In this document: positions 6,688 through 13,582 of the stretch, in pieces | Layout: each line of letters opens with the position of its first letter | How positions within the stretch are numbered: the first letter of the stretch is position 1 | Virus record (IMG/VR): IMGVR_UViG_3300046048_000112 | Location: 1 to 21,317 of that record | Length of the DNA: 21,317 nucleotides | Origin: a virus | Strand: one strand, 5' to 3' | Translations under genes and position numbers: made by a program | Notes under the pieces: model-generated | The model's database searches: none | What the model saw: only the letters and a program-made list of their open reading frames with translations | Told to the model about the DNA's origin: nothing

Positions 6688-8663
6688 AACTACTAACGCT
6701 GGATTTCGAGACGGCATACGGCAAGCATCCTGAGACAGGGGAAGATATCACCCTGTCCAAGATGACGACCGAAGAGTATGTCCGTCACCCCAAGTTCAAG
6801 ATACACGGCGTCGGTCTGAAGTGGAACGACAATCCGGGTGTCTACTGGCATACACCTTTTGAGTTAGACAAGCTCCACAAATTACCGTGGCATGATATAG
6901 CTGTGCTCTGCCACAACACCATGTTCGATGGGTTCATACTGCACGAACACTTCAAGCTCTATCCAAAGATGTACCTCGACACGTTGTCGATGGGTCGTGC
7001 TCTCTACCCACAGGAATCCGTCTCCCTCTCCAACCTGTCCAAGCTACTGGGAGTGGGGAAGAAGGGTCACGAACTGGAGAACACCAAGGACAAGTGGGAA
7101 CTGACTGATGCTGAACAGCGCAGGCTGGGCGGGTACTGCGCTACCAACCAAGACAGTGATTGCAACCTGACGTGGCGTCTGTTCCAGATCATGAAGACCA
7201 TGATGCCACTCGAAGAACTGCGGGTCATCGACCTGACACTCCGCATGTTCTGCGATCCGATCCTTGAGCTGGATAAGGATGTGCTTGAGGATCATCTGAG
7301 CGAAGTGTTGGCACGTAAGAGTACCCTGCTCGCCTCGGTGGACGTCGACCTCAAGGAACTGCGGAGCAACCAGAAGTTTGCTGACACACTGCTCTCCCTT
7401 GGGGTTGACCCACCACTCAAGATCAGCAAGACCACGAAGAAAGAGACGTATGCCTTCGCCAAGACTGACGAGGGCATGCTTGCTCTGCTTGACCACGAAG
7501 ACCCTATCGTTGCCACGTTGGCGGAGGCACGGCTAGGCGTGAAGTCCTCGATCGAGGAGACACGTACTGTCCGGTACCTCGGCATCGCTGAACGTGGCCC
7601 ACTTCCAGTTGCACTATCCTACTGCGGTGCAGGTAACACACTGCGTTGGTCGGCCGCAGACAAACAGAACCTTCAGAACCTGCCACGTAAGGGCAACCTG
7701 CGCCGTGCGATCGTAGCCCCACCGGGGTACATCCTCGTGGTCGCTGACCTATCAGCTATCGAGGCACGCATGCTGGCGTGGATGGCAGGACAAGAGTCAC
7801 TGTTGCGCATCTTCCGTGAGGGAGGTGACGTGTACTGTGCCTTCGCCGCCGATATCTTTCAACGTGCCATCACCAAGAAGAACGAACTCGAACGCTTCTT
7901 GGGCAAGGTCTGCATCCTTGGGCTAGGCTACTCCATGTCATGGCCGACACTGGCACGTGCCATGGCTATCGGCCCACTCGGACAGGCACCGGTTATCTTT
8001 GGTGTCGACCACCTCAACATGTTCGGCTACACACCAGAGGATGTAGCTGAGTGGCGCAACAACAAGGACTTCTGGAAGAAAGCAAAGAAGACAACCAACA
8101 AACTCAAGGGCGACGACCTTGCCGCCCACTGCCTGATCGCATCCTATCTCGTCAATACCTACCGTGCCGCCAACGATGCTATCCCTGACTACTGGAAGTC
8201 ATGCACCTCCATGCTCAGGAGCATGAGCCGTGGCACATCACAGGATTTTGGTGCCGTCTACACGGAACAAGACAGGCTCTGGTTACCCAGTGGTCTGTCG
8301 TTGCAGTACCGCAACCTGCGCCGTGAAGAAGACGAGGACTCAGACGATGGTAAAATGAACTGGGTCTATGATGGACGCAAGGGCAAGCAGTTTATCTATG
8401 GTGCCAAGCTCACGGAGAACATCACCCAAGCCTTGAGCCGCATCGTGCTGTCACACTGGATGGTCAACATCAAAGCACACAACCCACAGTACAAGGTAGC
8501 GTGGACTGTGCACGATGAGGTCATCTGTTGTGTACCCGAAGACATGGGTGAGCAGTGCTTGGATGACTGCATCGAACTGGTCAAGGACGCACCGGCATGG
8601 TGCCCTGACCTACCACTCGCCGCCGAGGGTGGGCTGGCCTACAACTATGGAGAGGCTAAGTGA
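6684..8663 (+). CDS. Family A DNA polymerase with 3'-5' exonuclease
   Basis: The 659-residue polymerase starts at an ATG 8 bases after AAAGGAGAG; a longer GTG start at 6657 is rejected because it would sit inside the previous gene without a site. The exonuclease has LDFET (Asp7, Glu9), HNTMFDG (77-83) and, near 151-159, YCATNQDSD in place of the usual YxxxD. The polymerase domain has RWSAADKQNLQNLPR (321-335), motif A ADLSAIEARMLA (354-365), motif B with Arg404, Lys408 and Gly-Tyr 415-416, and motif C HDE (610-612). There is no 5'-3' exonuclease domain, as in T7-like polymerases. It would copy the phage genome with the primase-helicase and SSB-like protein downstream. Its Zn-ribbon neighbour overlaps the start. 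Gene identity is very secure. Confidence 0.95.
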   Translation: MKLLTLDFETAYGKHPETGEDITLSKMTTEEYVRHPKFKIHGVGLKWNDNPGVYWHTPFELDKLHKLPWHDIAVLCHNTMFDGFILHEHFKLYPKMYLDTLSMGRALYPQESVSLSNLSKLLGVGKKGHELENTKDKWELTDAEQRRLGGYCATNQDSDCNLTWRLFQIMKTMMPLEELRVIDLTLRMFCDPILELDKDVLEDHLSEVLARKSTLLASVDVDLKELRSNQKFADTLLSLGVDPPLKISKTTKKETYAFAKTDEGMLALLDHEDPIVATLAEARLGVKSSIEETRTVRYLGIAERGPLPVALSYCGAGNTLRWSAADKQNLQNLPRKGNLRRAIVAPPGYILVVADLSAIEARMLAWMAGQESLLRIFREGGDVYCAFAADIFQRAITKKNELERFLGKVCILGLGYSMSWPTLARAMAIGPLGQAPVIFGVDHLNMFGYTPEDVAEWRNNKDFWKKAKKTTNKLKGDDLAAHCLIASYLVNTYRAANDAIPDYWKSCTSMLRSMSRGTSQDFGAVYTEQDRLWLPSGLSLQYRNLRREEDEDSDDGKMNWVYDGRKGKQFIYGAKLTENITQALSRIVLSHWMVNIKAHNPQYKVAWTVHDEVICCVPEDMGEQCLDDCIELVKDAPAWCPDLPLAAEGGLAYNYGEAK

Positions 8664-8917
8664 TGGTGGAATTGTACAAGTCAGAGGTCACTCTACAAGC
8701 TGGTCTTATTAACGAACTCCGCACCGAGTTAGCCACAGCGAGGGAGGAGAACAAGCGGCTACGCGAGAAACTAAAAACCTGCCAAATGGATACGTTCATT
8801 AAGGCGGCTGAGATAGCAGAATTGCATTTTATACCCGGACATATGGTTTGTTCGCCAAGTTTTGCTAAAGCAGGAGCAGATAAAATCCGCAAAGCCGCAG
8901 AGGAGGTAACGCAATGA
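8663..8917 (+). CDS. Small coiled-coil protein (84 aa)
   Basis: The ATG overlaps the polymerase stop (TGATG), with GGAGAGG upstream; a GTG 3 bases earlier is possible. Residues about 10-47 form a leucine-rich heptad helix (LINELRTELATAREENKRLR), then a short C-terminal part with two Cys and CSPSF. It has no signal peptide or transmembrane segment. It precedes two tiny membrane proteins and the 3D-domain protein, so it may belong to that group, or be a DNA-polymerase accessory. Function is not identifiable. Confidence 0.65.
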   Translation: MVELYKSEVTLQAGLINELRTELATAREENKRLREKLKTCQMDTFIKAAEIAELHFIPGHMVCSPSFAKAGADKIRKAAEEVTQ

Positions 8918-9096
8918 CGTTGGGAGAACAGATCGTATCAATGGCAGTCATCGGGCTGGTGTTTGGTTGGGTAGGTACCGCAGTAGTTGGGTTCCTGTCC
9001 GGTGTTACCAACAGCCGCAGACAAAAACGTATTGACTGGTACGAGCGTCGTCTTATGGATGACCTCGACCAAAGGAGACCCGACAATGATAAGTGA
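8914..9096 (+). CDS. Small membrane protein, one N-terminal transmembrane helix (60 aa)
   Basis: The ATG overlaps the previous stop and follows GAGGAGGTAACGCA, a strong site. Residues about 8-28 are a hydrophobic helix rich in Gly, Val and Ile, then a strongly basic segment (SRRQKRIDWYERR) and an acidic tail. Positive charges after the helix suggest the tail is cytoplasmic. Its size and single hydrophobic segment would fit a small membrane effector or holin-like protein, but no holin family is recognised. It overlaps the next membrane gene by 11 bases. Confidence 0.65.
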   Translation: MTLGEQIVSMAVIGLVFGWVGTAVVGFLSGVTNSRRQKRIDWYERRLMDDLDQRRPDNDK

Positions 9097-9232
9097 AACA
9101 GCAGTGTGGTTGGTCCTATTGGGTGCGTTTATCAGCGTCGTGGGCGTGTTTGTTTTCTGCGCCCTCTGTCTCGCCAGTCAAGCTGATGATCAGATGGACG
9201 AGATGATGCGCAAAATGCGCGAAGAGGATTGA
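9086..9232 (+). CDS. Tiny membrane protein (48 aa)
   Basis: The start ATG follows AAAGGAGACCCG; an in-frame upstream start at 8987 lies inside the previous gene. Residues about 7-31 are a hydrophobic helix (VWLVLLGAFISVVGVFVFCA), followed by an acidic tail with many Met and Asp/Glu (DQMDEMMRKMREED). Together with the preceding 60-residue protein it makes a pair of single-helix membrane proteins just before the membrane-anchored 3D-domain protein. A role in phage lysis or membrane disruption is possible, but not shown by sequence. Confidence 0.6.
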   Translation: MISETAVWLVLLGAFISVVGVFVFCALCLASQADDQMDEMMRKMREED

Positions 9233-9233
9233 C

Positions 9234-9749
9234 ATGAAGAGCGTAGTGTTATACGTTGTTTGCGTGTTGGTGTGCTTCGGGATATTTATCGCCGAGGTGA
9301 GCACACTGAACGACCAGATAGCCAAGCTCAACGACGAACTGGGCGAGGCCAAGTCGCAGGTATCTTCTCTCGAATACTTATTGGAGAGGGACGAGCGAAT
9401 ACTCCGAGATGTTTTCGGGGGGTGGTCACGAGAACACGCAACGTACGGCGCTAAAGTCACGGTCACTGCGTACTCATCAACAGTCGACCAGACAGACAGC
9501 AGTCCATACGTCACCGCTGATGGGAGTACCGTACGTCGCGGATACATAGCCGTCAGCCGTGACCTTCTAACAGAACTAGGTCTGACAATGGGGCAACGTG
9601 TGCTTCTAGTAGGCTACGGAGTTTTTGAGATTCGGGATAAGATGAACGCCCGTTTCTCTCGGCGCGTAGACATCTGGATGGCCGACCGCAAGGCGGCTAA
9701 GCTGCACGGTGTTAAGCACTCACTGATGATCTGGTTTGGAAAGGGGTAG
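9234..9749 (+). CDS. Membrane-anchored 3D-domain murein-acting protein
   Basis: The 171-residue protein starts at an ATG after an AGAGGATTG site, one base past the previous stop. Residues about 4-21 are a hydrophobic anchor (VVLYVVCVLVCFGIFIA), likely leaving the C-terminus in the periplasm. A leucine-heptad coiled coil spans about 25-60. Residues about 75-171 match the 3D domain found in MltA-type lytic transglycosylases: VTVTAY, TAD(G)STV, GYIAVSRDLL, the GYGVFEIRDKMNARFSRRVDI stretch, then a Lys/Ala-rich tail. The conserved Asp residues in IRD and VDI are present. MltA-like enzymes cut glycan strands, so the protein may degrade or bind peptidoglycan for lysis or entry. No cleavable signal peptide or lipobox is seen. 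Domain strong, role inferred. Confidence 0.75.
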   Translation: MKSVVLYVVCVLVCFGIFIAEVSTLNDQIAKLNDELGEAKSQVSSLEYLLERDERILRDVFGGWSREHATYGAKVTVTAYSSTVDQTDSSPYVTADGSTVRRGYIAVSRDLLTELGLTMGQRVLLVGYGVFEIRDKMNARFSRRVDIWMADRKAAKLHGVKHSLMIWFGKG

Positions 9750-9752
9750 TGT

Positions 9753-9926
9753 ATGCGTGTTACCAAAAGAGAAGCAGGCAACAAGATTTGCCCACTCAAC
9801 ACAAACACCATGGAGGCCTGTTTTTGCTACGCTGATGCGTGCATGATGTGGCGTTGGGCATATGATGGTGTTGACATTTCCCAAGACGAGAAGCGTGGCT
9901 TCTGTGGAATGGCAGGTGCACCATGA
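9753..9926 (+). CDS. Small Cys-rich phage protein (57 aa)
   Basis: The ATG lies 3 bases past the previous stop, with GGAAAGGGG upstream; its stop overlaps the next ATG (ATGA). The product has ICP at 12-14, ACFC at 22-25, Cys at 30 followed by MMWRW, and FCGMAG near 50-55. This matches a recurring phage pattern with C...C...CMxWR then GxCGxAG. The five cysteines suggest metal binding, and the role is not known. The frame was found by direct reading. Confidence 0.65.
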   Translation: MRVTKREAGNKICPLNTNTMEACFCYADACMMWRWAYDGVDISQDEKRGFCGMAGAP

Positions 9927-10150
9927 GCTTGACCAAGAAACAGACTCTGCTCGTCGACGCCCTCATCAACGGCGGACACATATGGAGAGCTGGTAGCTCT
10001 TCCTATTACCTCGCCCGGGTCGTCGGTCACTACAACACAGGTAGCCCGATCTTCAAGTCCGAGCCGATCAATGGGCGCACGTTCACTGCGCTTGAACCAC
10101 TCTTGAGCAAGGACTTGTACTCAAGTGGAGATCGGTGGGTGCTCAAATGA
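9923..10150 (+). CDS. Small hypothetical protein (75 aa)
   Basis: The ATG overlaps the Cys-rich gene's stop; its own stop overlaps the start of the nuclease gene (ATGA). The ribosome binding site is modest (GGCAGGTGCACC). The product starts with MSLTKKQTLLVDALINGGHI, a winged-helix-like or helix-rich start, and ends in a beta-type stretch (TFTALEPLLSKDLYSSGDRW). I do not recognise a specific family, although phage proteins of this size with an opening helix of this kind can be DNA-binding. Confidence is moderate because of consistent overlaps on both sides. Confidence 0.6.
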   Translation: MSLTKKQTLLVDALINGGHIWRAGSSSYYLARVVGHYNTGSPIFKSEPINGRTFTALEPLLSKDLYSSGDRWVLK

Positions 10151-10848
10151 TTACGGAAGTGTTTGACCCGGAAGGTCGCCCGTTCACATGGTCCTTCTCA
10201 GCGATGAGTGACTACGATACATGCCCCTTTCAGTACGCCGCAAAGCGCTTCTATCGTTCGATCAAGTTCGAGGAGACAGAGGCTACACTGTGGGGCAGTC
10301 GAGTACACAAGGCCAAGGAACTGCGGCTGTCGGAGGGAACCCCACTACCGAAAGAGATGGACCACTGGGAGAAATACTGTCGCGTCCTTGAGACCAAGGG
10401 CGCAGCTCCCAGCGAACTGTATGTCGAGAAGCAGATCGCCCTCGACGTATCGCTCAAGCCAGTTGACTGGTTTGCCCCGACTGCATGGGCACGGGGGGTA
10501 GTGGACGTCCTGATCATCGACGGAGACACGGCGTATATCTATGACTGGAAGACAGGCAAGGTCAAGGATAACCTGCTCCAGCTCCAGCTCTTCGCTTGGT
10601 TTGTAAACCATGCGTTCCCCGGCATAGTCAACTATGTCTGTCGATTCATCTGGCTCAAGTTCGACAAGATAACTGGCGAAGACTTTACCTACAACGACAT
10701 ACCGGCGATCACCAAGATCATAGATGCCAAGACTCAGCGCATGATGGAGGCATGGAAGCTCGGTCTCTTTCAACCCAGCCCGTCCGGCCTGTGCCGTGGC
10801 TGGTGCCCTGTCGAAGAGTGTATTCACTGGAAAGGATCGAGACGATGA
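10147..10848 (+). CDS. Cas4/RecB-like PD-(D/E)XK nuclease
   Basis: The ATG at 10147 overlaps the previous stop; an upstream GTG at 10135 is a weaker alternative. The 233-residue protein has an SFSAMSDYDTCPFQY start with Cys26, then GSRVHKA with His54, VEKQ (Glu94), RGVVDVLI with Asp120, YDWKTGK with Asp133 and Lys135, and QLQLFAW (Gln145 and 147), which are the motifs of RecB-type PD-(D/E)XK nucleases. Cys216, Cys220 and Cys225 near the C-terminus, with Cys26, could hold a 4Fe-4S cluster as in Cas4 and AddB. It probably trims or resolves DNA ends during phage replication and recombination. No CRISPR genes are nearby, so it is a phage nuclease, not an adaptation system. Strong call. Confidence 0.85.
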   Translation: MITEVFDPEGRPFTWSFSAMSDYDTCPFQYAAKRFYRSIKFEETEATLWGSRVHKAKELRLSEGTPLPKEMDHWEKYCRVLETKGAAPSELYVEKQIALDVSLKPVDWFAPTAWARGVVDVLIIDGDTAYIYDWKTGKVKDNLLQLQLFAWFVNHAFPGIVNYVCRFIWLKFDKITGEDFTYNDIPAITKIIDAKTQRMMEAWKLGLFQPSPSGLCRGWCPVEECIHWKGSRR

Positions 10849-11111
10849 GCGGACGAAAGAACAAACACCTGCGCAAGATAGCGAGGGAGATGTCGCAAGG
10901 GGCCATCAATGAGATGGTAGCCAACACGAACGACGTCATCCTAGCTATGCAACAGAACTGGCCACGTGAGGATAAGCTGGAGTTCTGCAAATGGTTTCTC
11001 GATGGGGAGATGCCGGAGTGGATGTCCGTAAAGGAACCCGCTGATCCCGCACAACTTGAATTTGATTTTGAGGGAGGACACGATGACGCCAGAGGGGAAG
11101 GTCAAGGCTAA
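10845..11111 (+). CDS. Small protein with acidic tail (88 aa)
   Basis: The ATG at 10845 overlaps the nuclease stop (ATGA), with AAAGGATCGAGACG upstream. The product has a basic N-terminus (SGRKNKHLRKIAREMSQG), a helical middle, and near its C-terminus the sequence DPAQLEFDFEGG inside a Glu/Asp-rich tail. QLEFDF loosely resembles the QLxLF-type motif by which bacterial proteins bind the replication clamp, but this is only a resemblance. It overlaps the VRR-NUC gene by 29 bases, so it is probably produced with it. Possible replication accessory; family unknown. Confidence 0.65.
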   Translation: MSGRKNKHLRKIAREMSQGAINEMVANTNDVILAMQQNWPREDKLEFCKWFLDGEMPEWMSVKEPADPAQLEFDFEGGHDDARGEGQG

Positions 11112-11391
11112 AGTTAAGCTACTGCTCAAGAAGCACGGAGCATGGAGCTTCCTGCCTGTGTCAGGTGGGCTGGGTGCGCACGGCATACCAGATGTGATCG
11201 CTTGCCATTGCGGCAAGTTCATCGGTATCGAGTGCAAAGCACCGGGGAAGAAGGACAACACTACAGCACTGCAACGTATGCAGATAGATGGGATCAAGAC
11301 AGCGCGAGGTATCGCCATGGTGGTAGCTGACGCTGACGACCTTGGGTACCTTGACTCAATGTTGAGAAGGATTACAGATGAATACTGTTAA
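11083..11391 (+). CDS. VRR-NUC domain endonuclease
   Basis: The start ATG at 11083 has GAGGGAGGA upstream; a longer start at 11056 is rejected. This 102-residue protein is a stand-alone VRR-NUC nuclease. Motifs: GKVKAKVKLLLKKHGAW helix, SGGLGAHGIPDVIA with Asp37, IGIECKAPG with Glu50 and Lys52, and TALQRMQ with Gln64. These are the catalytic core residues of the PD-(D/E)XK superfamily member found alone in phages and fused in FAN1. Stand-alone phage versions cut DNA junctions such as Holliday junctions. It sits between the Cas4-like nuclease and the SNF2-like helicase, and overlaps the helicase gene by 14 bases, as seen in many phages. Identity is very likely. Confidence 0.9.
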   Translation: MTPEGKVKAKVKLLLKKHGAWSFLPVSGGLGAHGIPDVIACHCGKFIGIECKAPGKKDNTTALQRMQIDGIKTARGIAMVVADADDLGYLDSMLRRITDEYC

Positions 11392-12934
11392 GGTCATCAA
11401 AGACCATATTGTATTTCAGGCCCGTGATGTCGAGCGCGTTAGGAAAATGTTTCCTGATGTGAAGTCGTCCGTTCTCAATGGCACGAACATCTGTGCTGTC
11501 CCTCACACACTGGGGGCCACGCGGTTCTTCGTCAACGCCGGCCGGGAAGTCCAGTCTCCGCTCAACACGACCTATAACTGGCCGGGACGGTTCACTCCGT
11601 ATGACCACCAACGGGTGACCTCTGAGTTCCTAGCCCTCAACTCCCGTGCTTATTGCCTGTCTGGGATGGGCACGGGCAAAACGAACTCGGCCTTATGGAC
11701 AGCCGACTACCTCATGAAGGAGGGAGAGATCAACAAGGCGCTGATCTTTGCCCCCCTGTCCACCCTCGACCGTGTGTGGGCGCACGAGATTTTTCAGACA
11801 CTGCCCCACCGCACATACCGCATCATCCATGGGACACGGGATAAGCGCCGTGCCTTGATGGAAGAGGATGTAGACTTCTACATCATCAACCACGATGGAG
11901 CGAACATCATCAGAGACCTGCTTGCTACTCGGGAGGACATCGACCACTTCATCATCGATGAGCTGGCCGTCTACCGCAACTCGCAGACCAAGAGATGGAA
12001 GGTGATGTTCGAGCTTTTGAATAGGCAGGGCATTGCTCGCTCTGCTTGGGGGCTGACGGGTACACCAACACCCAACGCTCCGACCGATGCGTTCGGCCAG
12101 ATCAGACTGCTGACCCCTGAGTCATACCGGTGGTCGTTCCGTAAGTTCAGGGACGAGACAATGAATCAGGTGACGCAGTTCAGGTGGGTGGCCAAGCGAA
12201 CTGCTGCGGATACAGTCAACAAGCTGATGAAACCATCCATCAGATTTGCTCTTGAGGATTGCATCGACCTCCCACCTACGATCTACCAAGAGCGAGAGGC
12301 ACCGCTGACTGCCGAGCAACAGAAGCACTACAACGAGCTGGTCAAAGAGGCCGTGACAACTGTCGGGCAGTCCTTGGTATCAGCCGTCAATGCTGGCGTG
12401 CTGCTCAACAAGCTGGTGCAAGCGGCCTGTGGCGTCCTGTACGGGCCGAACGATGAGGTACTGGAGCTGGACTTCGGACCTCGCTTATCCGTCCTCAAGG
12501 AAGTCATTGAGGGAAGCAACGAGAAGGTAATTGTATTCGTTCCCCTGACCGGCACGCTGAACGCCATAGCACGGGAGCTAAAGAAGGACTGGTCCGTCGC
12601 TATCGTTGACGGCAACGTCCCTCCGAACGCACGGAATCAAATCTTCCGTGAGTTTTCTAATGACCGTGATCCGCATGTCCTTGTCGCAAACGCAGGGACA
12701 ATGGCCCATGGACTGAACCTTATCGCAGCGTCGACAATCGTCTGGTACGCTCCGGTCCATTCCAACGAGACTTACATTCAGGCTAACGCCCGTATCGTGA
12801 GGCCGGGGCAAACCAACATCACTAACATCGTGCACATCCATGGCACATCTGCCGAACGTAGGATTTATTCCACCCTGCGCGAGCGGGGCAGGCTTCAAGA
12901 TGTTGTCTTGGCACTAGCGAAAGGACGTGGATGA
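11378..12934 (+). CDS. SNF2/DEAD-like superfamily 2 helicase
   Basis: The ATG overlaps the VRR-NUC gene, with AGAAGGATTACAG upstream. The 518-residue protein shows FTPYDHQ (72-78), motif I GMGTGKT (96-102), motif II DELA (194-197, a variant of DEAH), motif III LTGTPTPN (226-233) and, in the second RecA-like domain, an AGTMAHGLNL segment and a QANARIVRPGQ motif VI. These are hallmarks of SNF2-type superfamily 2 helicases or translocases. In phages this gene often follows a VRR-NUC gene, and the pair may process replication forks or recombination intermediates. Chromatin remodelling does not apply; it would translocate along DNA using ATP. Identity is secure, though the exact substrate is not known. 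Confidence 0.9.
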   Translation: MNTVKVIKDHIVFQARDVERVRKMFPDVKSSVLNGTNICAVPHTLGATRFFVNAGREVQSPLNTTYNWPGRFTPYDHQRVTSEFLALNSRAYCLSGMGTGKTNSALWTADYLMKEGEINKALIFAPLSTLDRVWAHEIFQTLPHRTYRIIHGTRDKRRALMEEDVDFYIINHDGANIIRDLLATREDIDHFIIDELAVYRNSQTKRWKVMFELLNRQGIARSAWGLTGTPTPNAPTDAFGQIRLLTPESYRWSFRKFRDETMNQVTQFRWVAKRTAADTVNKLMKPSIRFALEDCIDLPPTIYQEREAPLTAEQQKHYNELVKEAVTTVGQSLVSAVNAGVLLNKLVQAACGVLYGPNDEVLELDFGPRLSVLKEVIEGSNEKVIVFVPLTGTLNAIARELKKDWSVAIVDGNVPPNARNQIFREFSNDRDPHVLVANAGTMAHGLNLIAASTIVWYAPVHSNETYIQANARIVRPGQTNITNIVHIHGTSAERRIYSTLRERGRLQDVVLALAKGRG

Positions 12935-12974
12935 TGAACAACCTGCAACCAATACAGACGAGGTCGTGACTAAT

Positions 12975-13361
12975 ATGAAACCAGTGATATGTCCATACTG
13001 TGGGGAACCGACGGAGTACACCTCGTCGGCTAATGTTTATAACGGCACACACTACGGCATGATCTACCTGTGCAGTCCATGTAATGCCTATGTTGGTGTC
13101 CACAGGAACAGCCGGAAAGCCCTTGGGATACCAGCAAACAAGGAGCTGCGTGAAGCACGTACGCAGCTACACCTGCTGTTCGATCCAATCTGGAGGAACG
13201 GCTGCGGGGTAAGTCGATCACAAGCCTACCACTGGTTGGCCAGTGAGATGAACATCCCTGTCAGCGAATGTCACATCGGCATGTTCAATCTGGAATACTG
13301 CAAGATGGCTACCAAAATCATCCAAGAAAGGAAAGGCATATGTCAGACAAAATCCAGTTGA
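12975..13361 (+). CDS. Zinc-finger protein, DUF3268-like
   Basis: I chose the ATG at 12975 (GAGG upstream); an in-frame GTG at 12927, overlapping the helicase gene and near AAAGGAC, is the main alternative. The product begins MKPVICPYCGEPTEY and contains CPYC followed about 25 residues later by CSPCNAYVGVH, a zinc ribbon. After it comes AREAR/QLH-type helix and a WASEM-like segment (HWLASEMNIPVSECHIGMFN). This layout fits the phage family DUF3268, a small zinc-finger protein with a helical C-terminal part. It may contact DNA or bind the adjacent helicase; no function is established. The fold is well supported by the cysteines. Confidence 0.7.
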   Translation: MKPVICPYCGEPTEYTSSANVYNGTHYGMIYLCSPCNAYVGVHRNSRKALGIPANKELREARTQLHLLFDPIWRNGCGVSRSQAYHWLASEMNIPVSECHIGMFNLEYCKMATKIIQERKGICQTKSS

Positions 13362-13510
13362 ACATGCGTTGCGAGGACATGGGAGATGAGCTGTGCTTCA
13401 TCACTGAAGTCACAGGGATACTCACCAAGGAGTTAGTCAGCTTCAAAGATCAGCGGATCAGAGAGAAGCTGGTCGCGTTAGGGTGGACGCCGCCACCGGA
13501 AAGGGGGTAA
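13340..13510 (+). CDS. Small hypothetical protein (56 aa)
   Basis: The ATG at 13340 is preceded by AAAGGAAAGG and overlaps the end of the DUF3268-like gene by 22 bases. The product is acidic near the start (RCEDMGDELCFITEV) and ends in a short helix and PPPERG. It has two cysteines but no paired metal motif. It is the last gene before the promoter at 13528, so it may end the upstream transcript. Family unknown. Confidence 0.6.
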   Translation: MSDKIQLNMRCEDMGDELCFITEVTGILTKELVSFKDQRIREKLVALGWTPPPERG

Positions 13511-13527
13511 TAAATTTGGTATGGTGC

Positions 13528-13556
13528 TTGACAAGTAGTAGAAGCTAGTGTATGTT
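13528..13556 (+). promoter_or_regulatory. Sigma70-like promoter for the SSB-like operon
   Basis: A perfect TTGACA (13528-13533) is 17 bases from TATGTT (13551-13556). It sits in one of the few intergenic gaps (13511-13582), directly before the coiled-coil and SSB-like genes. Confidence 0.7.
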
Positions 13557-13567
13557 ACCATACACTA
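13546..13567. promoter_or_regulatory. Probable repressor operator (9-bp inverted repeat)
   Basis: TAGTGTATG and CATACACTA form a perfect 9-bp inverted repeat with a 4-base centre (TTAC). It covers the -10 box of the promoter at 13528-13556 and the likely transcription start, so a bound dimer would block RNA polymerase. The XRE-family protein at 5325-5546 is a plausible binder. It is not a terminator, since no T-run follows. Confidence 0.65.
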
Positions 13568-13582
13568 AGGAAAGGAGGTTCC

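Noticed and set aside
9229-9257. TTGACA near the start of the 3D-domain gene as a promoter
   Set aside because: The only -10-like sequence, TATACG, is 15 bases away and inside the gene; TTGACA arises from the stop/start junction.
10147-10848. CRISPR adaptation locus suggested by the Cas4-like gene
   Set aside because: No Cas1, Cas2 or repeat-spacer array is present in the window; similar nucleases occur alone in many phages.
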